Source: Sporomusaceae bacterium
Lineage (GTDB): Bacteria; Bacillota; Negativicutes; UBA1444
NCBI GenBank assembly: GCA_018434355.1
Contig: JAHDPL010000011.1
Location: 124,001 to 188,000, forward strand
Reading direction: 5' to 3'
Length of the DNA: 64,000 nt
Below are positions 26,246 to 35,120 of the stretch, piece after piece. The notes under the pieces were generated by a model. That model had not been told where the DNA came from and made no database searches. It saw only the letters and a program-made list of their open reading frames with translations. The translations under genes were made by a program, and so were the position numbers. Each line of letters starts with the position of its first letter. Positions within the stretch are counted from its first letter, which is position 1.

Positions 26246-26608
26246 ATGAGCGTCGAGTTTCAAACGGATGAAGGAAAAAAGCTATATGTGATGTGGACAA
26301 GCGGTGATCGGGAAGTCGCCTTGAAGATGGTTTTTATGTACACGTATAATTCCAAGGCGAAAGGCTGGTGGGATGAGGTCTGCCTGATCGTTTGGGGCCC
26401 GTCAAGCAGGTTGTTGACGGAAGACCCTGAATTGCAAGCATACCTGGCCAGAATGATTGAGGCCGGTGTTGAAGTGGTCGCATGCAAGGCGTGCGCCGAC
26501 AGTTATGGAGTCACGAAGCAACTGGAAGAACAGGGAATTGAAGTGATTTTCATGGGGCAGCCACTGACTCAGCTATTGAAACAGAACGCGAAACTGATTA
26601 CCTTTTAG
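26246..26608 (+). CDS. DsrE-like small protein
   Basis: The 120-residue protein has the DsrE/DsrF-like alpha/beta fold pattern: strand LYVMWTSGD, then EVCLIVWGPSSRLL, then VEVVACKACADSYG and IEVIFMGQPLTQLLKQ. Two cysteines lie in ACKAC, near the position of the sulfur-carrying cysteine of DsrE proteins, so a sulfur-transfer or redox role is possible. Many family members have no known role. It is the last gene of the TetR-controlled operon; a hairpin follows. Confidence 0.75.
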   Translation: MSVEFQTDEGKKLYVMWTSGDREVALKMVFMYTYNSKAKGWWDEVCLIVWGPSSRLLTEDPELQAYLARMIEAGVEVVACKACADSYGVTKQLEEQGIEVIFMGQPLTQLLKQNAKLITF

Positions 26609-26622
26609 TGATTTTTGCGCAC

Positions 26623-26653
26623 GATGGGGGATTGACGGAGTGAATCCCCCATC
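26623..26653 (+). terminator. Hairpin ending the acyl-CoA operon
   Basis: GATGGGGGATT / AATCCCCCATC is a perfect 11-pair stem with a nine-base loop. The tail (ATATAATT) is not a T-run, so termination may be partial. The -35 element of the next gene begins in the arm and loop of this hairpin. Confidence 0.55.
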
Positions 26654-26660
26654 ATATAAT
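26632..26660 (+). promoter_or_regulatory. Sigma-A promoter of the second TetR gene
   Basis: TTGACG (26632-26637), 17-base spacer, TATAAT (26655-26660). It is nested in the preceding operon's terminator hairpin. Confidence 0.75.
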
Positions 26661-26674
26661 TGACTTAAGTCAGT
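26659..26674 (+). promoter_or_regulatory. Candidate operator of the efflux TetR (copy 1)
   Basis: ATTGACTTAAGTCAGT, palindromic except at one pair, overlapping the -10 end and the expected transcription start. The partner site is at 27392. Confidence 0.7.
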
Positions 26675-26705
26675 CGATAATAGTCGAGATGCGGGAGGGG
26701 AAATC

Positions 26706-27326
26706 ATGGCGAGAATCACTAAAGATCCGCAGGAGCGCATGAAGGAAATTTTGGATACCGCGGAAGAAATGTTTTACGCCAATGGTTACCATGAGACGCA
26801 GATTACTGATATTGTAAAAAAAATCGGCGTTGCCCAGGGAACGTTCTACTACTATTTCAAATCCAAGGAAGAGATTCTGGAAGTATTGATTTCGCGTCAA
26901 ATACAAGCGGCCGCCAATAAAGTGGGGCAAATAGTGGCAGATAAAAATAGCGGTCCGCACCGAAAACTGGAACTGGTTCTGGAAGTGATGTTTCGTACCA
27001 TCCGCTACAAGGATGGCTTGTTGTTCGAGTTTTTGTATAATGACCAATATCTGCACCTGATGGATAAACTGGTGTGTAAAGGAAAACAGATTATGTCGCC
27101 GTCGCTGACCCGCGTGATCGAGGAAGGCAAGGAGCAGGGCGTGTTTTTCGTCAGTCACCCGGAGATAGCGCAGGCTTTTATCGGCGGTATCATGGAAACC
27201 GTATTTGAAGCAACGTATGAAAAAGTTCCTGCCGCCATTTATGCGCATTATCTGGAAACCGCATCCATGTTGATTGAAAAAGTATTGGGATTGCCGGACA
27301 ATTCATTGAAGCTGATGCAGGACTAG
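26706..27326 (+). CDS. TetR/AcrR-family regulator of the efflux operon
   Basis: The 206-residue protein has an N-terminal helix-turn-helix (ANGYHETQITDIVKKIGVAQ, then FYYYFKSKEEILE) and an all-helical effector domain. It starts behind GGGAGGGG. A 16-base palindrome of consensus A(C/T)TGACT(A/T)AAGTCAGT overlaps both its own promoter and that of the RND operon which follows in the same direction. It is therefore probably a repressor of both, released by a compound the pump exports. Confidence 0.93.
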   Translation: MARITKDPQERMKEILDTAEEMFYANGYHETQITDIVKKIGVAQGTFYYYFKSKEEILEVLISRQIQAAANKVGQIVADKNSGPHRKLELVLEVMFRTIRYKDGLLFEFLYNDQYLHLMDKLVCKGKQIMSPSLTRVIEEGKEQGVFFVSHPEIAQAFIGGIMETVFEATYEKVPAAIYAHYLETASMLIEKVLGLPDNSLKLMQD

Positions 27327-27391
27327 TAGCTGAGGGCAAAGATAACAGACTGATTTGACCTAAACGAAGGCGACAATTTTTTTGCCAACTA

Positions 27392-27417
27392 ACTGACTAA
27401 AGTCAGTCAAATATAAT
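27392..27417 (+). promoter_or_regulatory. Efflux operon promoter with TetR operator (copy 2)
   Basis: ACTGACTAAAGTCAGT (27392-27407) sits just upstream of TATAAT (27412-27417); the -35 is weak. The operator lies between the core elements, a position that would block RNA polymerase. Confidence 0.7.
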
Positions 27418-27440
27418 TTTAATCAATGGGAGCGGATAAA

Positions 27441-28628
27441 ATGAATGGAAAAAACCAATGGCAAAATCTGACGGAGAATATTCGCAGCACGCGGACAGAG
27501 CTACTCGGCACTTTGCAGCGGAGCCGATCCGGCAAAATGAAAGCGATGTTTTTACTGGGGATTCTGGTAGTTGGCGGTCTGGCGGGCGGTTTTTTTTGGT
27601 ACGGTCAGCAAAAACCAAAGGTATCGGCCCACGAGCAAGTATTGGTAAAGACGCAAAAAGTAGCCGCCAGCGATGCGAAAAACATAAATATATATTCCGG
27701 TGAAGTCCGCGGACGATATGAGAGCCAACTGGCGTTTCAGGTGAGCGGAAAAATTACCCGACGTTTTGTTGAAGCAGGCAGTATTGTCAAACCAGGCGAT
27801 GCCCTGCTGCAAATCGACTCGCGCGATATCCGGCAGACCGTCAATATTGCCTCGGCCCAGGTTGCCTCGTCCGAATCGCAGCTGAAGTTTGCGGCAAGCA
27901 ATCTGGAACGTTATCGCCAGCTATATGAAAAGGGCGCCGTCAGCAAGGCGCAATACGATCAATATCTCAGTGCTTATGAAGTGGCAGTCGCTGCGGCGCG
28001 GCAAGCTTCCGCGCAATATGCGCAAGGCGCCAACCAACTCGACTACAGCATTTTGCAGGCGGATAAAGCGGGGGTCGTTGCGGCGGTCTCGGTGGAAGCC
28101 GGCCAGGTGGTGAGTGCGGGACAGGCTGTTGTGACCCTGGTGCAAGCTGGCGAGCGCGAAGTGGAAATCAGTGTGCCGGAGGGGCGACGCGCCGAATTCC
28201 GTGAAGGAATGCCGATGCGGGTGAAGCTGTGGGCGATGCCGGACAGTGTAATACAAGGGTCGGTGCGAGAAATTTCGCCGGTTGCCGACGCAGTGACGCG
28301 AACCTATCGGGCCCGCATCGCAATTTCCCAGCCACCGGCAGGCATGACCCTGGGGATGACGGCGGCGGTGGAGTCGACCCAAACAACACCCGGGTCTCCT
28401 CGTTACGAGATTCCGCTATCGGCGCTGTATCAATCCAATGGTCAGCCATCAGTTTGGTTGGTAACCAATGACAGCGTGACACTGCGGCCAGTGCAGACAG
28501 GCAACTTTGGCAAGAATACGGTGCAGGTGATCAGCGGCCTGCAACAAGGAGATACGATCGTGACGGCCGGAGTGCAAAAGCTGCGTGAAGGGCAAAAAGT
28601 CCGCTTGTCAGGCGAGGCGCTGCAATGA
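27441..28628 (+). CDS. RND efflux periplasmic adaptor (membrane fusion protein)
   Basis: The 395-residue protein starts at ATG 27441 behind GGGAGCGG. It has about 33 residues before the transmembrane anchor (FLLGILVVGGLAGGFFW), unusually many. Then come the biotinyl-lipoyl half (GEVRGRYESQLAFQVSGKIT, followed by VEAGSIVKPGDALLQID), an alpha-hairpin (about 125-185) and the beta-barrel and membrane-proximal domains (GMPMRVKLWA, VVTLVQAGEREVEI). It would join the RND pump to the TolC channel. It overlaps the pump gene by four bases. Confidence 0.93.
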   Translation: MNGKNQWQNLTENIRSTRTELLGTLQRSRSGKMKAMFLLGILVVGGLAGGFFWYGQQKPKVSAHEQVLVKTQKVAASDAKNINIYSGEVRGRYESQLAFQVSGKITRRFVEAGSIVKPGDALLQIDSRDIRQTVNIASAQVASSESQLKFAASNLERYRQLYEKGAVSKAQYDQYLSAYEVAVAAARQASAQYAQGANQLDYSILQADKAGVVAAVSVEAGQVVSAGQAVVTLVQAGEREVEISVPEGRRAEFREGMPMRVKLWAMPDSVIQGSVREISPVADAVTRTYRARIAISQPPAGMTLGMTAAVESTQTTPGSPRYEIPLSALYQSNGQPSVWLVTNDSVTLRPVQTGNFGKNTVQVISGLQQGDTIVTAGVQKLREGQKVRLSGEALQ

Positions 28629-31600
28629 AAGGGTTTAATCTGACGGAGTGGTCGCTGCGCAACAAAGAACTCGTGTATTTTTTAATTGCCCTGACTTTTA
28701 TTGCCGGTGTTTTTTCCTATCAGAAGCTGGGCCGGATGGAAGACCCAGATTTTACGATCCGGACCATGGTCGTCAGCGTAAGCTGGCCGGGCGCTTCAGC
28801 GCGCGAGGTGGAACAGCAGGTCACGGATAAAATCGAGAAAAAACTGCAGGACCTGCCAGGACTAGATTACCTGAAAAGCTACTCCAAACCGGAACAGTCA
28901 TTAATTTACGTCAATCTCAAAGAAACGTCGGTCAAGGAGGCCCAGGTCCGCCCGTTGTGGCTGGAGGCGCGCAACTTGGTGAACGACGTGAAAGGGTCGT
29001 TGCCGTCCGGCGTGGTGGGGCCGTTTTTCAACGACCGGTTTGACGATGTGTTCGGCAATGTCTATGCCTTGACCGGCGACGGCTACAACTATGAAGAAAT
29101 GCGGGATCAGGCCGAAAAGATTCGCCGCACGCTGATTGGAATTCACAACGTAAAAAAAGTCGAACTGATCGGTGAACAGACCGAAAAAATCTATGTGGAA
29201 ATCGAAACCGTCAAATTGGCGCAACTGGGCATGAGTCCGACCGACATCACTTCGGCGATCCAGGCGCAAAATGCGATGACACCTTCAGGCATGCTGGAAA
29301 CTTCGACTGACAATGTATATCTACGGGTCAGCGGCATGTTTGAACGGATCGAAGATTTAAAAAGTCTGCCGATTCGGGCCGGCGGCAGGACATTCCGTTT
29401 GGCTGACATCGCCAAAGTGGAGCGCAGTTTTGTCGAGCCGATGGAAGGAAAATTTTTCTTCAACGGACAGCCGGCCATTGGCATTGCCGTGTCGATGGAA
29501 CGGGGCGGCAACATTCTGGACCTGGGCGAAAGTTTAAAATCGCAGATTGGGCGGTGGCAGAAGGAACTGCCGGCGGGCATGGAATTGCACACGGTGTTTA
29601 ACCAACCCAAAGTGGTGGAAAGCTCGATTGGGGAATTCACCAAATCACTGGCTGAAGCGATTGCAATCGTGCTGCTGGTCAGTTTTGTCAGTTTGGGGCT
29701 GCGTTCCGGCCTGGTGGTCGCCTTTTGCATTCCACTGGTTATCGCCGCCGTGTTTGCGGTGATGAAAATTATCCATATCGACTTGCACAACATTTCTCTC
29801 GGCGCCCTGATCATATCGCTCGGATTGCTGGTGGACGATGCCATCATCGCGATCGAAATGATGTCGGTGAAACTCGAACAGGGGTGGAACCGGTTTGACG
29901 CCGCCTGTCATGCTTATAGCGTAACCGCGTTTCCGATGCTGACCGGTACGTTGATTACCTGCGCCGGTTTTATCCCGGTCGGTTTTGCGCCGGGTGTGGC
30001 CGCCGAATATGTGGGCAGCATGTTTTACGTGATATTGATCGCGCTTGTGATTTCTTGGGTGGTGGCTGCCGTGGCGACGCCGCTGTTCGGCTACCACCTG
30101 ATCCAGACGCCGCAGCATGAAGCAAAAAGTCACCATGATATGTACAATACGCCATTTTACCGCAAGTTTAAGCAAATCCTGACCAGCTGCCTGCGGCAGC
30201 GCAAGATGGTGCTGATCGGCACTCTGGTTTGTTTTGTCTTATCAATCGGCCTGATGGGACTGGTGCGGGAAGAGTTTTTCCCGGCATCGACGCATATGGA
30301 AGTTATCGTCGACTTGCACCTGCCGGCAGGATCCTCCATGCAGGCGTCAGAGGCTGAAGTGAAGCGGCTTGCCCAGCAGTTTGAAGGCGATCCCCATGTT
30401 GACAGTCTGAGCTATTATGTTGGCGAAGGGGCGCCGCGATTTGTGCTGACCATAAATCCTGCCGACCCGATGGCCCATTTCAGTCAATTGGTAATTTCGG
30501 CCAAAGATATGGCTGGGCGCAATGCTGTAATGGAAAAAGCGCAAACGCTGCTGGCGACAGAGTTTCCTGCGGTCCAGGGCAATGTGAAGATGCTTAAGAG
30601 CGGGCCGTCAGAGCCGTATGGCGTAATGATCCGGGTCAGCGGGCCCGACCATCACAAACTTCGCATTATCGCTGAACAGGTGCGCGAACGGATGGCAGGC
30701 AACCCTGATTTAATCAATGTCAACCTGGACTGGAATGAGAAGTCAAAGCTGGTCAGGCTGGATGTGGATCGCGACAAAGCCCGCATGCTGGGGTTGAATA
30801 ACCAGGCAGTGGCGCAAAATCTGCAGGCGTTTTTGTCGGGTACGACGGTCGGGGAATTTCGCGAGCGGGATAAAACGGTGGGCATCGATTTTCGGGTGGA
30901 CGCTGCATGGCGGGAAGATTTGTCCAGGCTCAAGGATTTGAATATTCATTTGGGAAGCGGCAAATACATTCCACTCGAGCAAGTCGCTACAATCAAAAGC
31001 GAGATGGAGGACGGGCTGATCTGGCGCCGCAACCTGATTCCCACCATCACGGCGCAGGCCAACGCGATTTCCGGCGTTGCCGCCGACTCGGCAGCCAAGG
31101 CATTCTTTGCAACACTCGGCGATTTGCAGGCAACTCTGCCGCCCGGCTACAATATCGTGCTGGGAGGCACGGCGGAATCAAGCGCCAATGCCGCGGCATG
31201 GTTGCTGGAGCCGGTGCCGGTCATGCTGATTTTGATCCTGGTTTTATTGATGCTTCAACTGGGCAGCGTAGCCAAAACGATGCTGGTTCTGCTAACCGCA
31301 CCGCTGGGGCTGATTGGCGTAAGCGTCGGGCTCTTGGCTACCGGCAGGCCGATGGGCTTTGTCGTTCAGCTCGGGATATTGGCGCTGTCAGGAATCATCA
31401 TGCGAAACTCGGTCATCCTGATTGACCAGATCGAAAAACATCTGGAAGAGGGAGAAGAGCCCTGGGATGCGATCATCAACGCAACGATTTCCCGTTTCCG
31501 TCCGATATTGCTTACTGCCGCCGCTGCAATTCTGGCAATGATCCCGCTCGTTTCCAGCCTGTTCTGGGGGCCGATGGCGGTGGCGATTGCGGCGGGATTG

Positions 31601-31684
31601 TCCGGCGCTACGATTCTCACGCTGATCGTGCTGCCGGTGATGTATGCGGCTTGGTATAAGGTGCCGTCCAAAGTTGAGGAATGA
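28625..31684 (+). CDS. RND multidrug efflux permease (AcrB/HAE1 type)
   Basis: The 1019-residue protein has the RND plan: a first helix (ELVYFLIALTFIAGVFSY), a large periplasmic loop, helices 2-6 with GLLVDDAIIAIEMM (the paired acidic residues of the proton relay), a second loop and the closing helices (SGIIMRNSVILIDQIE). It would export toxic compounds in exchange for protons. The ATG overlaps the adaptor stop. Substrate is unknown; regulation by the upstream TetR is likely. Confidence 0.95.
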   Translation: MKGFNLTEWSLRNKELVYFLIALTFIAGVFSYQKLGRMEDPDFTIRTMVVSVSWPGASAREVEQQVTDKIEKKLQDLPGLDYLKSYSKPEQSLIYVNLKETSVKEAQVRPLWLEARNLVNDVKGSLPSGVVGPFFNDRFDDVFGNVYALTGDGYNYEEMRDQAEKIRRTLIGIHNVKKVELIGEQTEKIYVEIETVKLAQLGMSPTDITSAIQAQNAMTPSGMLETSTDNVYLRVSGMFERIEDLKSLPIRAGGRTFRLADIAKVERSFVEPMEGKFFFNGQPAIGIAVSMERGGNILDLGESLKSQIGRWQKELPAGMELHTVFNQPKVVESSIGEFTKSLAEAIAIVLLVSFVSLGLRSGLVVAFCIPLVIAAVFAVMKIIHIDLHNISLGALIISLGLLVDDAIIAIEMMSVKLEQGWNRFDAACHAYSVTAFPMLTGTLITCAGFIPVGFAPGVAAEYVGSMFYVILIALVISWVVAAVATPLFGYHLIQTPQHEAKSHHDMYNTPFYRKFKQILTSCLRQRKMVLIGTLVCFVLSIGLMGLVREEFFPASTHMEVIVDLHLPAGSSMQASEAEVKRLAQQFEGDPHVDSLSYYVGEGAPRFVLTINPADPMAHFSQLVISAKDMAGRNAVMEKAQTLLATEFPAVQGNVKMLKSGPSEPYGVMIRVSGPDHHKLRIIAEQVRERMAGNPDLINVNLDWNEKSKLVRLDVDRDKARMLGLNNQAVAQNLQAFLSGTTVGEFRERDKTVGIDFRVDAAWREDLSRLKDLNIHLGSGKYIPLEQVATIKSEMEDGLIWRRNLIPTITAQANAISGVAADSAAKAFFATLGDLQATLPPGYNIVLGGTAESSANAAAWLLEPVPVMLILILVLLMLQLGSVAKTMLVLLTAPLGLIGVSVGLLATGRPMGFVVQLGILALSGIIMRNSVILIDQIEKHLEEGEEPWDAIINATISRFRPILLTAAAAILAMIPLVSSLFWGPMAVAIAAGLSGATILTLIVLPVMYAAWYKVPSKVEE

Positions 31685-31703
31685 GGAAAAAGGGGTGTAG
31701 ACG

Positions 31704-32978
31704 ATGAGGCGCGGATTAGTTTGCTTTCTGGCCGGCAGTTTATTATTGCTGGCAACGCTGGGCCATGCCGGGACACGCGAAGAATACGCCGAAGCCGATA
31801 AAATTCATTTGTCAGCCGGCGCTAGTGTTGCCGCCTACCAAAACCGCATGGGCGAGATTGCTTCGCGGTATCTGGCGCAGGCGGGGTGGCAGGTCGATCA
31901 TTATGTCCAGCCGTCAGGCCGGTCCGGCGCGCGGTTCATTGTCGCAACAAGGCAGGCGGAACTTGGCGACCCGCTATATGTAGTGGCGATTGTCGGCACG
32001 GAAAATTCCAAGGATGTTAAAGTGGACCTGAAAACAGGCAAGGAGGGCTTCGTCGGCCCGGATAGCCCGGAAAAAGTCCATCAGGGATTTAAGGAATTTA
32101 TTCAGTCCGGGCCAGCGGCGGTTGCGCGCAACTCGGGAACGTTACTGCCCAATTTGCCGGAACTGCTGAAAATGAATCCGCAGGCGAAGCTGATCTTGAC
32201 GGGGCACAGCTTGGGCGGCGCAGCAGCGACGCTGGCAGGGGCATACCTGATTGAACAGGGGATTAATCCCAACCAAATCGAAGTGATATCTTTTGGTGCG
32301 CCGGCGGTCGGCAACGCGGCATTCGCCGAAAAATACGGTTCGGTCCTCAAGTTGACCCGTGTCGTGATTGCCGGCGATCCGGTGGTGACGGCGCTGCAAG
32401 GGTTGGTGGGCGGATACCGACAGTTTGGTCGGGAAATAAAGTTCAAAATACCGGAAACATTGGAAGACCCGCATAATATTGCCGGCTATCTCGATGTGGC
32501 GATGAAAAATCATTATGACAAAAGGCTGGTGGTCTTGGCGTCTGGCGAAGCACTGCAGGAGCAAGCGGTCGAACGATCGGTCGACCCAGGAAAAGTCTGC
32601 ATCGCACCGCTGCAAAACAAGTTGCCCAATTCACTGGCCGGCGAATATGTTTACATGCGGGAAGCGCTGCTGGATGAATATCGACAGACTCTGCCGAATG
32701 CGCTGCTGCTTCAGGCGGGAAATTCCAGCGACCTGATGTCGGCGGCAACTGCTCAAGAGTGCCGCTGGTTGGTTTCGCCGCGGGTCGAAGGAGTGGCGGT
32801 GCGACAGGAGAAAAAAGTCTACTATATTACAAACCAACAAATCGTCTATGAAGTGCAGACGGGAACAGTAGTCGATGTGGCCGATTTTTCAACCGGAACC
32901 TATAACCTAACGCCATTGGAAGCCTTTGTACATGGATTCAAAGGAATTGCCGCCCATCGCAGCAATTGGCTGAAATAA
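31704..32978 (+). CDS. Secreted class 3 lipase-like protein inside the efflux operon
   Basis: The 424-residue protein has a signal peptide (1-22) and the class 3 (fungal-type) lipase core. The nucleophile elbow is TGHSLGGA (Ser169), then SFGAPAVGN, and a candidate Asp in VIAGDPV. The last quarter holds no motif I know and ends with AAHRSNW; its His is one candidate for the triad. It would act in the periplasm or at the outer membrane on a lipid or ester. Uncommonly, it lies between the RND pump gene (19 bases upstream) and the TolC gene (27 bases downstream), in the same operon. This suggests a role in the pump's envelope environment or in processing its substrate. Confidence 0.8.
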   Translation: MRRGLVCFLAGSLLLLATLGHAGTREEYAEADKIHLSAGASVAAYQNRMGEIASRYLAQAGWQVDHYVQPSGRSGARFIVATRQAELGDPLYVVAIVGTENSKDVKVDLKTGKEGFVGPDSPEKVHQGFKEFIQSGPAAVARNSGTLLPNLPELLKMNPQAKLILTGHSLGGAAATLAGAYLIEQGINPNQIEVISFGAPAVGNAAFAEKYGSVLKLTRVVIAGDPVVTALQGLVGGYRQFGREIKFKIPETLEDPHNIAGYLDVAMKNHYDKRLVVLASGEALQEQAVERSVDPGKVCIAPLQNKLPNSLAGEYVYMREALLDEYRQTLPNALLLQAGNSSDLMSAATAQECRWLVSPRVEGVAVRQEKKVYYITNQQIVYEVQTGTVVDVADFSTGTYNLTPLEAFVHGFKGIAAHRSNWLK

Positions 32979-33005
32979 AAATACTAACAGAACAAAAGAG
33001 GGGAA

Positions 33006-34340
33006 ATGATGAATTTGCAGTCATGGAAAGGGAAACGCCCGTTGGTACTCGTTTTGTCTGTTTGGATCGCCATAATGAATCTGGCCGGGGTAACCGGTTT
33101 TGCGGCGGCTAAGGATCTGACATTGGAGGAAGCCGTCCGGTTGGCGCTCGCCAATAACCCCAGCGGCAAGATCGCCGTCCATGAATTCGAAGCCGCCAAA
33201 GGAGCGCTGACTTCAGCCCGATCCTACCGATGGGGGACCATCAGCGTAAGTCATAAGGATTCATGGGCCTGGAATGGTGAAGCCTACAACAAAAGATACG
33301 GTTACGATCCCAACTATGTCTTGGACAGCTTCACCAACAGTGCCACGTTGAACTGGACCCTCTGGTCCGGCAACAAGGTGGAAAGCCAGGTCAGTCAGGC
33401 CAAACTGGCGCTCGACTCCAGCCAGTGGGGTATCGCCAAGGCCCGCCAGCAACTCAAATACGACGCCACCGACGCCTACTTCAAGTTCATGGCGGCGCGT
33501 GACAATGTGAAATTGAGCCAGGAATCGGTCGAGCGTTTGGAACGCTACCTGCAGGACGTAAAATTGCAGTTTGACGTTGGTGTCGTAGCCAAAGTCGATG
33601 TGCTGCGGTCCGAGGTCGAACTGGCCAAGGCGAAGCAGACCCTGATCGAAGCGCAGAACAGCTACGATGTGACGATGGCTTCCCTGAACAATGTCATCGG
33701 CTATCCGCTGACCACCGAGCTGAACATCAAGGGTGACATGGGCTATACCCGCTACGAAAAGGAACTGGCCTTCTGCATCGATACGGCGCTGCGGCAACGC
33801 CCGGAGATCAGCCAATATACCGACGCCGCGAAAATCGCACAGGAAGCGATCACCGTTGCCAAAGCCGGCTATTTGCCGACCGTATCGGCGGTCTATCAGG
33901 CCGGCTGGGGCGACAGCACTTTTCCCGGCGGCAACAACTACAACTGGACCGCCTATCTGCTGACCAGCTGGAACGTATTTGATTCCGGCCTGACCGCCGG
34001 CAAAGTGAAACAGGCGGTGGAAGGCTACAAGACGGCCCAGGAACAGCTGAAGCAGACCGTCGACAGCGTGCAGCTGGACGTGCGTCAGACGTACCTGAGC
34101 CTGAAATCGGCCGAGCAGAGCATCGCCACCAGCAGTTCGGCGGTGGGGCTGGCGGAAGAGGACTACAAAATCAAAGTCATTCGCTACCAGGCCGGCGTGG
34201 GGACGAACCTGGACGTGCTGGACGCGCAGGTGGCGCTGACTACGGCCAAGAACAACTACCTGAAAGCCATGTATGAGTACAACAACTACCGGGCCAAGCT
34301 GGACAAAGCCATGGGCGCGCCGGTAAAGACTGACATATAA
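33006..34340 (+). CDS. TolC-family outer membrane efflux protein
   Basis: The 444-residue protein has a signal peptide (about 1-34, ending GFAAA) and two TolC repeats with the long helical segments LTLEEAVRLALANNPSGK, ARQQLKYDATDAYFKFMAAR and VQLDVRQTYLSLKSAEQSIA. Tyr- and Trp-rich strands form the outer membrane barrel. It is the exit duct for the RND pump and adaptor upstream. Its presence is direct evidence for an outer membrane. The start is ATG 33006 (a second ATG follows at 33009) behind GAGGGG. Confidence 0.95.
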   Translation: MMNLQSWKGKRPLVLVLSVWIAIMNLAGVTGFAAAKDLTLEEAVRLALANNPSGKIAVHEFEAAKGALTSARSYRWGTISVSHKDSWAWNGEAYNKRYGYDPNYVLDSFTNSATLNWTLWSGNKVESQVSQAKLALDSSQWGIAKARQQLKYDATDAYFKFMAARDNVKLSQESVERLERYLQDVKLQFDVGVVAKVDVLRSEVELAKAKQTLIEAQNSYDVTMASLNNVIGYPLTTELNIKGDMGYTRYEKELAFCIDTALRQRPEISQYTDAAKIAQEAITVAKAGYLPTVSAVYQAGWGDSTFPGGNNYNWTAYLLTSWNVFDSGLTAGKVKQAVEGYKTAQEQLKQTVDSVQLDVRQTYLSLKSAEQSIATSSSAVGLAEEDYKIKVIRYQAGVGTNLDVLDAQVALTTAKNNYLKAMYEYNNYRAKLDKAMGAPVKTDI

Positions 34341-34363
34341 TCAATTTAGTAGGATTCGTTATT

Positions 34364-34392
34364 CGACGGGGTCGATTCAATCGAACCCGTCG
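34364..34392 (+). repeat. Hairpin after tolC, GATTCGATTCAA family (copy 2)
   Basis: CGACGGG-N-TCGATT-CA-AATCGA-A-CCCGTCG-type inverted repeat, 23 bases after the TolC stop. One mismatch and no T-run. It is nearly the same sequence as the terminator at 35128-35157. Confidence 0.65.
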
Positions 34393-34432
34393 ATTCGCAA
34401 GTTGAACCTTTCTAAAGGAAAGCCTTGGTTCT

Positions 34433-34459
34433 GTCGATATACTCTATAGTCGATATACT
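34433..34459 (+). repeat. Tandem direct repeat in a promoter region
   Basis: GTCGATATACT occurs twice with a 16-base period (34433 and 34449), each containing TATACT, a -10-like element. It precedes the Gly/Pro-rich protein gene by 27 bases and may be a double promoter or an activator site. Confidence 0.45.
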
Positions 34460-34486
34460 GTATATAAGTGTCGTGGAGGGGAAAGC

Positions 34487-35095
34487 ATGCGAGCAAGCAG
34501 TCCGGGCCGTTGGAGCGACGGCATCGTCAGGCTGATCCTGTTGTTGATTGTCATCGGCTTGGTGGCTGTTTGTCTGCCCGCGGCAGTCAGCGCCGACGGG
34601 ACGCCGGTCGATCCGAACGCGGGTCCGGGGCAACCGGGGGCGAATAACGGGCAAGGCCCCGGCGCAAATAAGCCGGGCGCAGGGTGGCCGCCGGCCGGCA
34701 CGCAGCCGAAAGGGCCGTTTGTCGATGGCGGGTTTGCCGGCACCTGGTATGCGTTTGTCGATAACACGGCGTTCACGTTGGTCATCCAGCAGGAAGGTCA
34801 ATTGCTGAAAGTAGCCCACACAGCGATTTATGACTACGGACGTCGCATCGACTCCAGCCACGGCGTGGTATCGATGGCAGGCACGGTCAGCGGTTCACTG
34901 GCCTATCTGGAATGGAAAAGCAGCCTGAGCCCGGAAACCGGACGAGCAACGCTGGAGTACATGCCGGGACGACCGGTGACTCTGCACTGGAAGATTGTCG
35001 ATGCGGTGAAAAAACCGGAAAGCGACACCGATGCGCCTGCTTCAACCGAAGTGGCCTATTTTCTGCCGGCGTCAGCGTATTTGATGCGGAAGTGA
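34487..35095 (+). CDS. Exported Gly/Pro-rich protein of unknown function
   Basis: The 202-residue protein has a long signal peptide or anchor (hydrophobic 14-36, ending PAAVSAD). A low-complexity linker rich in Gly, Pro, Asn and Ala (about 37-80) follows, then a C-terminal domain with repeated beta-strand patterns (GTWYAFVDNTAFTLVIQQEG, VSMAGTVSGSLAYLEWKS). I recognise no family. The linker suggests a domain held away from the membrane or in the wall layer. The gene stands alone, with a direct-repeat promoter region before it and a strong terminator after it. Confidence 0.65.
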   Translation: MRASSPGRWSDGIVRLILLLIVIGLVAVCLPAAVSADGTPVDPNAGPGQPGANNGQGPGANKPGAGWPPAGTQPKGPFVDGGFAGTWYAFVDNTAFTLVIQQEGQLLKVAHTAIYDYGRRIDSSHGVVSMAGTVSGSLAYLEWKSSLSPETGRATLEYMPGRPVTLHWKIVDAVKKPESDTDAPASTEVAYFLPASAYLMRK

Positions 35096-35120
35096 AACCA
35101 CAGCGGAAATAGCTGATGAT

